Source: an uncultured Collinsella sp. (lineage in GTDB: Bacteria > Actinomycetota > Coriobacteriia > Coriobacteriales > Coriobacteriaceae). From it: a stretch of DNA of 64,000 bases. This document shows, piece after piece, positions 8,743 through 17,112 of the stretch. The notes beneath the pieces were generated by a model. It was not told the origin of the DNA, did not search any database, and was given only the letters and a program-made list of their open reading frames with translations. How positions within the stretch are numbered: position 1 is the stretch's first letter; every line of letters starts with the position of its first letter. Position numbers and translations under genes: made by a program. The stretch covers positions 372,001 to 436,000 of the forward strand of contig CAUDNY010000001.1 in the NCBI GenBank assembly GCA_958450865.1, given 5' to 3'.

Positions 8743-11700
8743 CTACTTCTTAATGCCGCGTCCCAGGCGCTCAGCGACCGACGCCACGGCGCTCTCGTCG
8801 ACCGAGCCGCAGCTCACGCAGCCATCGTGGGCACGCATCTGGCCGGTGACCTCGTCCATCGCGAGCGGCGCCACCTTCTCGAGCTTAAAGCCCTTACCGG
8901 CGCGCATGTTCTCCTTCGCCACGCTAATCATGAGCTTAATGCGGTTGAGCTGGTTGACCTCGGACGCACCGGGGTCGTAGTCCACCGCGACGATGTTGCT
9001 CTCGGGATGCTGGCGGCGCAGCTCCTTAATCACGGCCTTGCCCACCACGTGATTGGGCAGACACGCGAAGGGCTGCGTGCAGATGATATTGGGTGCGCCA
9101 TGATCGATCAGGTCGAGCATCTCGGCCGTGAGCAGCCAGCCCTCGCCCATGTTGTTGCACACCGAAAGCACCGTACGGGCCTTGTCGGCCATGGTGCCGA
9201 TGCGCTCGGGCGCCTCAAAGCGGCGGGACTTCTCGAGCATCTCCTCCACCGGCGTGCGCATCCAGTCCACAAGCTTGATGAGCGCTTGCATGCCCGCGCG
9301 CGTAGTGGCAGAGCTTCCCAGCTCGTCCTTCTGCAGCTCGGCGTTGCTCATGGAGTACAGGAAGAAGTCGAGCAGACCCGGTACCACGGCCTCGCAGCCC
9401 TCGCGCTCGATGACATCGACCACGTGGTTGTTGGCCGTAGGGTGGAACTTGACCAAGATCTCACCGACCACGCCCACGCGCGGCTTGGTGCCCTCGCCCA
9501 CGAGCGGCATGGTGTCGAACGCGCGGATGGCCTCGCGGCATAGCTTGGTGTAGTTGTGGCGGTTGAACTTAGGCGCCAGCTTGCGAGCGCGTGCCATGTA
9601 CTCCTCGTAGAGTGCGTTCGCCGCACCGGGCGTGGCCTCGTACGGACGGCAGCGGTAGAGCATCTGCATCATCACGTCGCCAAAGAGCACCGCGTAGACT
9701 GCCTGCTTAAGCAGCGCCGGCGTAATCTTAAAGCCGGGGTTGTCCTCGCCGAGCGCCACGGCCGAAAGCGAGATCACCGGGATCTCGGGGTGGCCGCTCT
9801 CACGCAGGGCCTTGCGGATGAGTGCGATGTAGTTGGTGGCACGGCAGCCGCCGCCGGTCTGGCTGATAACCACGGCCGTCTTGGACAGGTCGTACCGACC
9901 GCTCTCGATGGCCTCCATAATCTGGCCGGTCACCAAAATGGACGGATAGCAAATGTCATTGTTCACATAGCGCAGGCCGGCCTCGACGGCGTCGTGGTCG
10001 GTCGAGGGCAGCAGCTCCAAGTTGTAGCCGGCACCACGGAACACCTCTTTGACCAGGTCAAAGTGGATCGGCGCCATCTGCGGGCACAGAATGGTGTAGC
10101 CCTCCTCGCGCATCTGCTCGGTAAAGGGCACCTTGGGCCATGCGGTCGAGGCGCTCTCTCGCTGCGCCTCAAACGTGTACTTGCGGCTCGCGAACGCGGG
10201 GGCATCCGTGGAGGGTGCCACCGGCGCGGCGTCGCCCTGCTCGTAGGCCTCGCCCGCTGCCGTGGCCTCGGCCAAGCGCTCGGCCTCCTGGTCCTTGAGC
10301 GCGGCCATGAGCGAGCGGATGCGGATGCGCGCGGCGCCCAGGTTGGACACCTCATCGATCTTGAGCACGGTGTAGATCTTGCCGCTGGCTTCCAGAATCT
10401 CCTGCACCTGATCGGTGGTCAGAGCGTCCAAGCCGCAGCCGAAGGAGTTGAGCTGAATCAGGTCCAGGTCGTTGCGCATCGTCACAAAACGGGCGACGGC
10501 GTACAGGCGGCTGTGGTACATCCACTGGTCGACGACGCGGATGGGGCGCTCGGGCTTCACGAGATGCGCGAGCGAATCCTCGGTAAAGACCGCAAAGCCA
10601 AAGCTCGAGATAAGCTCGGGCAGGGCATGGTTGATCTCGGGGTCGTTGTGGTAAGGACGGCCGGCGAGCACGATGCCGTGACCGCCGTGGTCCTCGACCC
10701 ACTTAAGAGCCTCCTCGCCCATGGTCTGGATGTCCTCGTGGAAACGCGCATCGGCCTCAAAGGCAGCGTTGACGGCGGCATCGACCTCGGAGCGCGTGAT
10801 CTTGGGTCCACGCACGCGACCGCGACCAGCTTGCGAATCGGCCACGCGGTCGACGGCGAGCACCTGGTACAGGCGGCGCTTGAGCTCGGTCTTGTCGTGA
10901 TACGGCACAAACGGATACAGGAACTCGATGTTCTGCTCGCGAATCTCGTCGATGTTGAGCGCCAGCGCCGTGGGGTAGCTCATAACGATGGGGCAGTTAT
11001 AGCAGTTGCCAGCGGTCGGGTCCTCCTTGCGCTCCCAGCGCACGCACGGCATCCAGATGAAGTCGACGTCACGGTCGATGAGGTTCATCACGTGGCCGTG
11101 GCTCATCTTGGCCGGATAGCACACGCTCTCGGACGGCATGGACTCGATGCCCGCCTGGTAGGTCTTTTTGCTCGACTGGTCGGACAGCTGCACGCTAAAG
11201 CCTAGGCGCGTAAAGAACGCGTGCCAGAAGGGGTAGTTCTCGTACATGTTGAGTGCGCGCGGGATGCCCACGGTGCCGCGCGGGGCCTCGTCGGGGCTCA
11301 GCACCTCGCGGTTAAAGAGCAGCTCGTTTTTCTTTTTGAAGAGGTTGGGGGCCTCGGTCTTCTGCTTTTTGTGGCCGGCACCCTTCTCGCAGCGGTTGCC
11401 GGTGATAAAGCGCCTGCCGCCGCCAAAGTCGTTGACGGTGAGCTGGCAGTTGTTGGAGCAACGACCGCAGCGGACATGCTTTTGCGTCACGGTGAGGTGC
11501 GCGATGTCCTCGGCAGAAAGAATGGTCGAGGTGCCGTCGGCGCCGGCGCGATCGCGGGCGAGCAGGGCCGCACCGTAGGCGCCCATGCAGCCGGCGATGT
11601 CGGGACGCACGGCATGAACGCCGGTGAGCTGCTCAAACGCGCGCAGCGTGGCATCGGACATAAAGGTGCCGCCCTGAACGATCACCTGGCTGCCGATCTC

Positions 11701-13524
11701 CTTGGGGTCGCGCAGCTTAATGACCTTGAACAGGGCGTTCTTGATGACGGAATAGGACAGGCCGGCCGCGATGTCACCCACCGTGGCGCCTTCCTTTTGC
11801 GCCTGCTTGACGCGCGAGTTCATAAAGACCGTGCAGCGGCTGCCCAGGTCGACGGGGGCCTTGGCATGGATGGCGGCGTCGGCGAACGCGCGCACGTCCA
11901 TGTTCATAGACACGGCGAAGCTCTCGATAAAGCTGCCGCAGCCCGACGAGCAGGCCTCGTTGAGCATGATGTGCTCGATGACGCCGTCCTTGACGCGCAG
12001 GCACTTCATGTCCTGGCCGCCAATGTCCAGGATAAACTCGACGCCGGGCAGGAATGCCTTGGCGCCGCGCAGGTGCGCAACGGTCTCGATCTCGCCGGAA
12101 TCGGCCTTGAGGGCCTCGATGAGCAGCGCCTCGCCGTAGCCCGTGGTGGTCACGTGGCCGATGGTGCAGCCCGCGGGAATGTGGTTGTAGAAATCGGCCA
12201 TGATGACCTTGGCCGTGCCCAGGATGTCGCCGTTGTTGTTGCCGTACCAGGTGTGCAGCAGCTGGCCGTCCTCGCCCACGAGCGCGGCCTTCATGGTGGT
12301 GGAACCGGCGTCGATGCCGATGAACACACGGCCGGTGTAGCCGTCAAGCTTGCCCTTGGGGACGACCTCGGCGTCGTGGCGACCCTTGAACTCGGCAAAG
12401 TCCTCGTCGGTGGCGAAGAGCGGATCCAGACGCTCGACCTCAGCACCCTGCGTGTCGCCCAAGCTGTCGATAGCCTCGATGAGCTGCGGGAACGTGCTGA
12501 GCTTGTTGGACTCGTGCGCCATGGCGGCGCCGCTCGCCACAAACAGGTGAGCGTTTTGGGGCACGATACGGTGCTCCTCGTCCAGGTTGAGCGTGAGGTA
12601 GAAGCGGTGGCGCAGCTCGGAGAGATACTGCAGCGGGCCGCCCAGGAAGGCGACGTTACCACGGATGGGACGGCCGCACGCCAGGCCCGAGATGGTCTGG
12701 GTCACGACGGCTTGGAAGATGGAGGCGGCCACGTCCTCGGGACGGGCGCCCTCGTTGAGCAGCGGCTGGACGTCGGTCTTGGCAAAGACGCCGCAGCGGC
12801 TGGCGATGGGATAGATGGTGGTGGCGTTGGCCGCGAGCTCGTTGAGGCCGCTCGCGTCGGTGTGCAGCAGGGTTGCCATCTGGTCGATGAACGCGCCCGT
12901 ACCGCCGGCGCAGGTACCGTTCATGCGCTGCTCGATGCCGTTATCAAAGTAGATGATCTTGGCGTCCTCGCCGCCCAGCTCAATGGCGACATCGGTGGCC
13001 GGGATGAGAGTCTCGACGGCGCGCTTGCTGGCGATGACCTCCTGGACAAACTCCAGGTCGAGCCACTGGGACAGCAGCAGGCCGCCCGAACCGGTGATGG
13101 CGCAGGTCATTTGGGCAGCCGGCAGCACGGTCGCAGCACCCTCGAACAGGTCGCGGGCGCAGGCACGGACGTCGGTGTGGTGGCGCTGGTACTTGGCGTA
13201 GACGATCTGGTTGTCGTCGTTGAGCACGGCGAGCTTAACGGTGGTGGAGCCCACGTCGATGCCCAGGTGCAGGTTGCCACGAGCGTTCTCGGGGTTGAAG
13301 ATCGCGCCTTCGGGGGCGTGGGCGGCGGCTATGGGCTCAGCGGCGGTGGCGGGCTCGCTAGTGACGGACGCCTCCCCTGCCGCGTTCTTGGCATCGGCAA
13401 CTGCCTCGGCAACTTTCTCGGCTGCCGCGGTCGCGGCCTTCTGCGCGGCGTCCACCACGGCGGGCGCAGCCTCGCGTGCGGCAGCGACCATGCGGTCCTT
13501 GATGCCCTCGACGAGTTTGCTCAT
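8743..13524 (-). CDS. Giant acyl-CoA dehydratase activase-related protein (two BadF/HgdC ATPase domains plus HgdB-like region)
   Basis: A 1593-residue cytoplasmic protein. After an Ala-rich low-complexity segment (about 1-80) come two ASKHA ATPase domains: one starting LHLGIDVGSTTVKLAVL (about 85-345), the second VFIGIDAGSTTMKAALVG (about 400-660). Both keep the two cysteines that bridge a [4Fe-4S] cluster in HgdC (TCAGGTGAFIDQ with SRCGVF; ACSSGCGSFIES with SRCTVF). A Cys-rich segment RCGRCSNNC (about 690) leads into a DUF2229/HgdB-like region with VGIPRALNMYENYPFW and further Cys motifs, ending in CVSCGS. The family resembles the ATP-driven electron injector of 2-hydroxyacyl-CoA dehydratases fused to a dehydratase-like part; its substrate is not established. 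It is preceded by AGGAGAG and starts 11 bases after the TetR gene, so the two are probably an operon. Confidence 0.85.
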   Translation of the reverse strand: MSKLVEGIKDRMVAAAREAAPAVVDAAQKAATAAAEKVAEAVADAKNAAGEASVTSEPATAAEPIAAAHAPEGAIFNPENARGNLHLGIDVGSTTVKLAVLNDDNQIVYAKYQRHHTDVRACARDLFEGAATVLPAAQMTCAITGSGGLLLSQWLDLEFVQEVIASKRAVETLIPATDVAIELGGEDAKIIYFDNGIEQRMNGTCAGGTGAFIDQMATLLHTDASGLNELAANATTIYPIASRCGVFAKTDVQPLLNEGARPEDVAASIFQAVVTQTISGLACGRPIRGNVAFLGGPLQYLSELRHRFYLTLNLDEEHRIVPQNAHLFVASGAAMAHESNKLSTFPQLIEAIDSLGDTQGAEVERLDPLFATDEDFAEFKGRHDAEVVPKGKLDGYTGRVFIGIDAGSTTMKAALVGEDGQLLHTWYGNNNGDILGTAKVIMADFYNHIPAGCTIGHVTTTGYGEALLIEALKADSGEIETVAHLRGAKAFLPGVEFILDIGGQDMKCLRVKDGVIEHIMLNEACSSGCGSFIESFAVSMNMDVRAFADAAIHAKAPVDLGSRCTVFMNSRVKQAQKEGATVGDIAAGLSYSVIKNALFKVIKLRDPKEIGSQVIVQGGTFMSDATLRAFEQLTGVHAVRPDIAGCMGAYGAALLARDRAGADGTSTILSAEDIAHLTVTQKHVRCGRCSNNCQLTVNDFGGGRRFITGNRCEKGAGHKKQKTEAPNLFKKKNELLFNREVLSPDEAPRGTVGIPRALNMYENYPFWHAFFTRLGFSVQLSDQSSKKTYQAGIESMPSESVCYPAKMSHGHVMNLIDRDVDFIWMPCVRWERKEDPTAGNCYNCPIVMSYPTALALNIDEIREQNIEFLYPFVPYHDKTELKRRLYQVLAVDRVADSQAGRGRVRGPKITRSEVDAAVNAAFEADARFHEDIQTMGEEALKWVEDHGGHGIVLAGRPYHNDPEINHALPELISSFGFAVFTEDSLAHLVKPERPIRVVDQWMYHSRLYAVARFVTMRNDLDLIQLNSFGCGLDALTTDQVQEILEASGKIYTVLKIDEVSNLGAARIRIRSLMAALKDQEAERLAEATAAGEAYEQGDAAPVAPSTDAPAFASRKYTFEAQRESASTAWPKVPFTEQMREEGYTILCPQMAPIHFDLVKEVFRGAGYNLELLPSTDHDAVEAGLRYVNNDICYPSILVTGQIMEAIESGRYDLSKTAVVISQTGGGCRATNYIALIRKALRESGHPEIPVISLSAVALGEDNPGFKITPALLKQAVYAVLFGDVMMQMLYRCRPYEATPGAANALYEEYMARARKLAPKFNRHNYTKLCREAIRAFDTMPLVGEGTKPRVGVVGEILVKFHPTANNHVVDVIEREGCEAVVPGLLDFFLYSMSNAELQKDELGSSATTRAGMQALIKLVDWMRTPVEEMLEKSRRFEAPERIGTMADKARTVLSVCNNMGEGWLLTAEMLDLIDHGAPNIICTQPFACLPNHVVGKAVIKELRRQHPESNIVAVDYDPGASEVNQLNRIKLMISVAKENMRAGKGFKLEKVAPLAMDEVTGQMRAHDGCVSCGSVDESAVASVAERLGRGIKK

Positions 13525-13535
13525 TGTCTCTCCTC

Positions 13536-14246
13536 TTAGTTGTTGGACCTGACGGTTGCGGCGGTGTCGGCCGCGTCCTCGAGCTGCAAGTTCAATAGCT
13601 TCATGCCGTATTCCGGCACGTTAATATCGATGGGTTGGCCATACAGGTCACCAGGGCGCACAAAAGCGAGCACCGTCATAATGCGCGCCATGGCCTCGGG
13701 CGATTCGGTGAGTCCACGCTCAAACCAGCGCTGAATCATGCCGACCTCGGCACTCACGACGTAGGTGACGTAGTAGTCAAAGAACGTGCCCAGCGCCAGG
13801 CCCAAAATGCCCGTCTGCGCACGCGGCACTACAGCCTCACGCGCGGTGTCGATGATCCTTTTAATGAAGGCCTGGTCGCCGCCCGGACCCAGCAGCGCAC
13901 CGATTAAGTCGCGGTTGGCCGCAAGATAACGCAGCAGCTCAACCGAACCGGGCGCCGGCTCGAGCTCATCGATATTGTGATAGAGATCAGGCAGCTGAGC
14001 TGCGGTGATGAGCTCAATGCGCTCACGGATCTCGGTCAGCAAGCCGTCCTCGATTTGATTGATAAAGTCAGGGATATCGCGGTAGTGCGAATAGAACGTG
14101 CGGCGCGTAAGGCCAGCGCGCTCGGTGAGCGACGCGACATTAATGCGCGAAAGGTCGCCGCTTTCGGCAAGCTCGCTGGCAAGTGCCTGGCGAAGGGCAC
14201 GCTGCGAGCGAAGGGACCGGCGATCGCATTTCTCGAGTTGGGACAA
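13536..14246 (-). CDS. TetR/AcrR family transcriptional regulator
   Basis: A 236-residue DNA-binding protein. The helix-turn-helix is near residues 30-65 (INVASLTERAGLTRRTFYSHY), a typical TetR N-terminal domain; the rest is helical ligand-binding sequence. It starts at TTG, with AAGGAGG just 4 bases upstream on the minus strand, and no ATG fits better. The next gene, the giant activase, begins 11 bases after the stop, so this regulator is probably autoregulated and controls that gene. The ligand is unknown. Confidence 0.85.
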   Translation of the reverse strand: MSQLEKCDRRSLRSQRALRQALASELAESGDLSRINVASLTERAGLTRRTFYSHYRDIPDFINQIEDGLLTEIRERIELITAAQLPDLYHNIDELEPAPGSVELLRYLAANRDLIGALLGPGGDQAFIKRIIDTAREAVVPRAQTGILGLALGTFFDYYVTYVVSAEVGMIQRWFERGLTESPEAMARIMTVLAFVRPGDLYGQPIDINVPEYGMKLLNLQLEDAADTAATVRSNN

Positions 14247-14339
14247 GCGTCCTCCTTGTTACTCAGTCCGTGCGCTATTGCACAGTGCGAGTATTATTGC
14301 ACACCGTGTGCATCAACACGTAAAGGCAATATTTTGGAT

Positions 14340-14365
14340 GTGACAAAGGGCAGCCCCTTTGTCAC
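14340..14365. repeat. GTGACAAAGGG palindrome, left copy
   Basis: Perfect 11-bp arms GTGACAAAGGG / CCCTTTGTCAC with a 4-base centre. A near-identical copy is at 14748-14774. The two bracket the small toxin-like locus. The left copy is upstream of the TetR gene start, where it terminates no visible gene. Confidence 0.75.
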
Positions 14366-14397
14366 ATTCCGCCCACCTTTTGAATCGGCATTACCGA

Positions 14398-14426
14398 TTG
14401 TCCGAAATGGCATTCGTGGGTAGAAT
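14398..14426 (+). promoter_or_regulatory. Sigma-70-type promoter for the putative antitoxin RNA
   Basis: TTGTCC and TAGAAT are separated by exactly 17 bases. No open reading frame with a ribosome site follows, but two hairpins do, which suits a promoter for a short antisense RNA starting near 14433. Confidence 0.55.
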
Positions 14427-14432
14427 AGTGTC

Positions 14433-14519
14433 GACGGCAGCCCAAGTTGTAGCTAGCTGGGCAGCGCCGTTGTTTGCATTAGGGGGTCAACGCCTTAGCG
14501 GCGGCGACCCCCTTCTGTT
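14433..14519 (+). ncRNA. Putative antisense antitoxin RNA
   Basis: From the predicted start the transcript would fold as a bulged hairpin (ACGGC-GCCCA against TGGGC-GCCGT, 14434-14470) and then a hairpin with arms GGGGGTC/GACCCCC (14482-14512) followed by TTCTGTT, which could end it. Its last 30 or so bases are antisense to the 3' end of the small hydrophobic peptide gene on the minus strand. The convergent, 3'-overlapping layout is that of TxpA/RatA-type systems. This is inference; the RNA has not been shown. Confidence 0.45.
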
Positions 14520-14621
14520 GCGCTTCGAACGCTGCTTGAGTGCCTCGGAAAGGCCGACAAGCGCCGTGAAGAACGAGACCAGAGCGGTCAGAAGTCTCAC
14601 GAAATCAATCAAATCGGTCAT
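14487..14621 (-). CDS. Small hydrophobic peptide, putative type I (holin-like/TxpA-like) toxin
   Basis: A 44-residue peptide beginning MTDLIDFVRLLTALVSFF, then TALVGLSEAL and a strongly basic tail (KQRSKRNRRG...RR). One transmembrane helix at residues 4-28 followed by a charged tail is the layout of membrane-acting type I toxins of the TxpA/BsrG/holin-like group. A very strong ribosome site, GGGAGGTGA, lies 4 bases before the ATG. A promoter-like pair lies upstream (14686-14715) and a convergent promoter for an overlapping RNA lies at the 3' end. It has no sequence match I can name to a specific family member, so the toxin call rests on architecture. It could instead be a small membrane protein of another kind. 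Confidence 0.55.
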   Translation of the reverse strand: MTDLIDFVRLLTALVSFFTALVGLSEALKQRSKRNRRGSPPLRR

Positions 14622-14685
14622 GGGCATCACCTCCCATCAGATGGAGGGCGCTGCCCGGCACATGGAACTGCCGCCAACAGCATCA

Positions 14686-14715
14686 ATTCTATCAAAGCGC
14701 AGTTAGATATGCGAA
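14686..14715 (-). promoter_or_regulatory. Candidate promoter of the small peptide gene
   Basis: On the minus strand TTCGCA and TAGAAT are 18 bases apart, about 65 bases upstream of the peptide's ATG. The -10 is good and the -35 matches 4 of 6. Confidence 0.4.
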
Positions 14716-14747
14716 TGTTTGTTCGTATTCCAAGCACACAGACCCCT

Positions 14748-14774
14748 GTGACAAAGGGGCTGTCCCTTTGTCAC
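14748..14774. repeat. GTGACAAAGGG palindrome, right copy
   Basis: Arms GTGACAAAGGG / CCCTTTGTCAC with a 5-base centre, immediately past the stop of the HAD phosphatase gene. It matches the left copy at 14340 in sequence and size. As a 3' hairpin it could also serve the HAD gene as a terminator-like element, although a clear T-run is missing. Confidence 0.75.
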
Positions 14775-14775
14775 A

Positions 14776-15639
14776 TTATTCGATGATGGTGCGGGAGTTC
14801 TGCTTGCGCATGGTGGCGAGCATGTGTTTGGGGACGGCGTGGGCCATGCAGCTGCCGATGGTCGCGCTCGCGGCGGCCTTGGCTGCATCGCTTGCGTTTT
14901 TGGTCGCGTAGCTGTGGCGGAAACGCTTGAGCATGGCAATGTCGTTGCCGCCGTCGCCGTAGACCGCGACCTCGTCCTCGGCAATACCGTAGTAACCCGC
15001 CAGCCAGGCCACGCTCTCGCCCTTGTTGCACGCCACGTCCGTGATCTCGAACATCACCGGATCGAACGGCGCGTTGACCACGCGGTCCGAGCGCTCGACC
15101 AAATACGCCTTAAGGTCGCGCTCCAGCTCGGGCGAGGTCACGCGACAGTTAATCTTGCACACATCGTGGCGCAGGATGTCACCGATCGACTGGTCGAAAT
15201 ACTGTTCCTCGTGATACCCACCGCGCGCACGCATGCCGCGCATCACAATACGCTTGATGGGGCTGTCCTTTTTAAAGCCCGCCTGGTGCATCTCGAACGA
15301 CCCACTCGAGAACATGCCATCGGGCGTGGAGCAATCAAAGCAAATGTCCGGGAACGCCTTGAGCAGCTCCTCGGTAATCTGCGGATCGATAGTCCAGGTC
15401 TTGAGCACTTCGCCATGGCTGTCGCGCACGATGGAGCCGTTAGAGCAGCAGGCATCGAGCGCCAGCCCCGTAAAGCCATGCTCGCCGATTGGCAACGTCG
15501 AGCGTCCGGTCGCGGGAACCACATGCAGGCCAGCCTCGGTCAGCTCGCGAATGGCACGGCGGATGGTCCCATCTGCCTCGTGCAGGGCGTTCAGCAGCGT
15601 TCCGTCTAAGTCGCTCGCAAACATCTTGATCATGGGCAT
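14776..15639 (-). CDS. HAD-superfamily (Cof-type) phosphatase
   Basis: A 287-residue cytoplasmic hydrolase of the Cof/type IIB HAD group. The nucleophile loop is MFASDLDGTLLN (DxDGT), motif II Thr lies in VVPATGRS, and the late motif VAVYGDGGNDIAMLKRF holds the Mg-binding Asp residues, followed by YATKNASDAAK. Members dephosphorylate sugar phosphates or cofactors such as FMN and PLP; the substrate is not predictable. The start MPMIKMF was chosen because AAGGAG lies just upstream; MIKMF, two codons on, is equally possible. The whole ribosome site and first codon sit inside a 21-bp perfect inverted repeat (15634-15687). Confidence 0.85.
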   Translation of the reverse strand: MPMIKMFASDLDGTLLNALHEADGTIRRAIRELTEAGLHVVPATGRSTLPIGEHGFTGLALDACCSNGSIVRDSHGEVLKTWTIDPQITEELLKAFPDICFDCSTPDGMFSSGSFEMHQAGFKKDSPIKRIVMRGMRARGGYHEEQYFDQSIGDILRHDVCKINCRVTSPELERDLKAYLVERSDRVVNAPFDPVMFEITDVACNKGESVAWLAGYYGIAEDEVAVYGDGGNDIAMLKRFRHSYATKNASDAAKAAASATIGSCMAHAVPKHMLATMRKQNSRTIIE

Positions 15640-15687
15640 GCCTCTCCTTCGTCTGCACGATATTGTAGACGAAGGAGAGGCATGCCC
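15634..15687. promoter_or_regulatory. 21-bp perfect inverted repeat covering the HAD gene's ribosome site and start
   Basis: Arms 15634-15654 and 15667-15687 are perfect complements of 21 bp around a 12-base loop. In the HAD mRNA the 3' arm contains the AAGGAG ribosome site and the first ATG, so the folded hairpin would hide both. It sits between the MFS exporter stop (15749) and the HAD start. Confidence 0.8.
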
Positions 15688-15748
15688 AAATAATGCCGTC
15701 CCGGCGCGGCGTGCCACTGCCTCCACAAATTCATGGTGCCCCAACGCG

Positions 15749-17011
15749 TTAAGACAATCGCCACAAGCGACTTTTCAGCCGATAAAACAGCGCCGTCGTC
15801 AACGTCAGCACCGCCAACATGCCTGCGAATACAATCGCCGGTGTCCATCGATCATATGCGAGCCCATAAACCAATTGGCCAATAGGCGTCGCACAGGAAA
15901 GCGTCATATAAACGAGTGCCAGCACTTTTCCGCAAAGTTCCTTTGGCGCTGACCGCTGAACAAATGAAACGATTTCGACCGATGTAATGCTTGCCCACGC
16001 CATGACCCATGCCGAGCCAGCCGCAAGCGCGGCAAACGCTAATTCATCAGGACCGTTCAGTAGCGTGACAATAATCGGTACGACTCCAAAACAAATCATC
16101 GCAACATATCGACAAATGCCCTTGAAGGAAAAACGATGCGGCCAAATACCGACCAAACCACTGCCGACAAGACCACCTAAGCCCATAGCCACCTCAATAA
16201 TCCCAACAAAGGATGACTGCATTCCGAAATGCTTTGCAACAATAACGGGAGCGCCAATCGTTAGCCCAACTAACTCAAGGTTCAGTACGGCCGCAATCAT
16301 AATTACAACGAGCAATGATGCGTTTTGAAACAGGTAGCGAATCGACTCCCGGAAATCGCTTCGGCATGTCGAGCAAGTCGTACTGTCCCCTGTCATTCCA
16401 GATGAGGCATATCGCTTGAGTGTGCCCCCGAACAGCAGGGCTGACACCGCAAACGTCAACGCCGCGGTTTCGCATAGAACATCGATACCAAAGCACCCAT
16501 AGATTGCCGTCCCGACTACAGGCCCCAAGATATTGCTCATCATGGTTATCTGCGAGACCAACGCAGTGGCACGCTCAACCTTTTCTTGGTCCGTCATGCG
16601 CACCGTCTCAATTTGAAGCATCGGTTTCAGCAGCGATTGGATGCCATATTGGACGCAAAGCATTGCTGCCACGACAACCGCAAGAGGCAGCGAACGCTTC
16701 ACGGGGATAAACAGCAGTGATGTAGCCATCAGAACAATGCCGAGTACCACAAGAACCCCGCGATGTCTCCCCCGATCCGCCAAGATCCCGCCAACCGGAG
16801 TCGCGAGCACGCCCGGTATGAACGCTATCGCCGCGACGGCGCCATATAACGTTGAGGAGCCGCTGCAATCGAACAAGTAAAGCGGACACGCAAAGCACAG
16901 TGCCGACAACATCGAATACGCACACAGCTGTGCAACAAGAAGACCAAATAGCCTGATAGATCGCACTGTTTTTGGCGCCAATGAAACGCTAATTCTTCGC
17001 ATCCCAGCCAT
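15749..17011 (-). CDS. MFS transporter (drug-efflux type, MefA/EntS-like)
   Basis: A 420-residue integral membrane protein with about 12 hydrophobic segments. The N-terminal half carries the MFS loop 2-3 signature region (GGILADRGRHRGVLVVLG), and the layout (FLPGVLATPVGG-like FIPGVLATPVGG, then SLLKPMLQIETV) resembles the group of macrolide/siderophore exporters. A TetR gene lies directly upstream on the same strand, and a 25-bp palindrome sits 13 bases before the start, so expression is probably induced when the exported compound binds the TetR protein. The transported compound is unknown. Its base usage looks slightly AT-richer than its neighbours. Confidence 0.82.
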   Translation of the reverse strand: MAGMRRISVSLAPKTVRSIRLFGLLVAQLCAYSMLSALCFACPLYLFDCSGSSTLYGAVAAIAFIPGVLATPVGGILADRGRHRGVLVVLGIVLMATSLLFIPVKRSLPLAVVVAAMLCVQYGIQSLLKPMLQIETVRMTDQEKVERATALVSQITMMSNILGPVVGTAIYGCFGIDVLCETAALTFAVSALLFGGTLKRYASSGMTGDSTTCSTCRSDFRESIRYLFQNASLLVVIMIAAVLNLELVGLTIGAPVIVAKHFGMQSSFVGIIEVAMGLGGLVGSGLVGIWPHRFSFKGICRYVAMICFGVVPIIVTLLNGPDELAFAALAAGSAWVMAWASITSVEIVSFVQRSAPKELCGKVLALVYMTLSCATPIGQLVYGLAYDRWTPAIVFAGMLAVLTLTTALFYRLKSRLWRLS

Positions 17012-17023
17012 AAGCCTGCCCCC

Positions 17024-17048
17024 AAATACATACTGTTAGTATGTATTT
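17024..17048. promoter_or_regulatory. Probable TetR operator in front of the MFS exporter
   Basis: AAATACATACT-gtt-AGTATGTATTT: perfect 11-bp arms with a 3-base centre, 13 bases upstream of the exporter start. A second related site is at 17095-17107. Confidence 0.7.
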
Positions 17049-17094
17049 AATGACTTGAAAAGGGCAGCCGTGGCTACCCTCACAAATCAATTAC

Positions 17095-17107
17095 ATACCG
17101 TTGGTAT
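17095..17107. promoter_or_regulatory. Second, weaker TetR operator-like site
   Basis: ATACC-gtt-GGTAT shares the ATAC, the gtt centre and the GTAT of the main operator at 17024-17048. It lies 6 bases past the TetR stop codon. Its centre is 65 bp from the main site, so both could be bound together. Confidence 0.5.
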
Positions 17108-17112
17108 CTATA

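Noticed and set aside
11221..13539. Long open frame on the plus strand opposite the activase gene (and a similar one at 9556-11205)
   Set aside because: GC-rich coding DNA leaves the antisense frame open. Gene structure, ribosome site and protein domains all support the minus-strand gene.
14359..14706. Plus-strand frame across the toxin-like locus
   Set aside because: No ribosome site and it runs antisense to the small peptide; the locus is better read as peptide plus antisense RNA.
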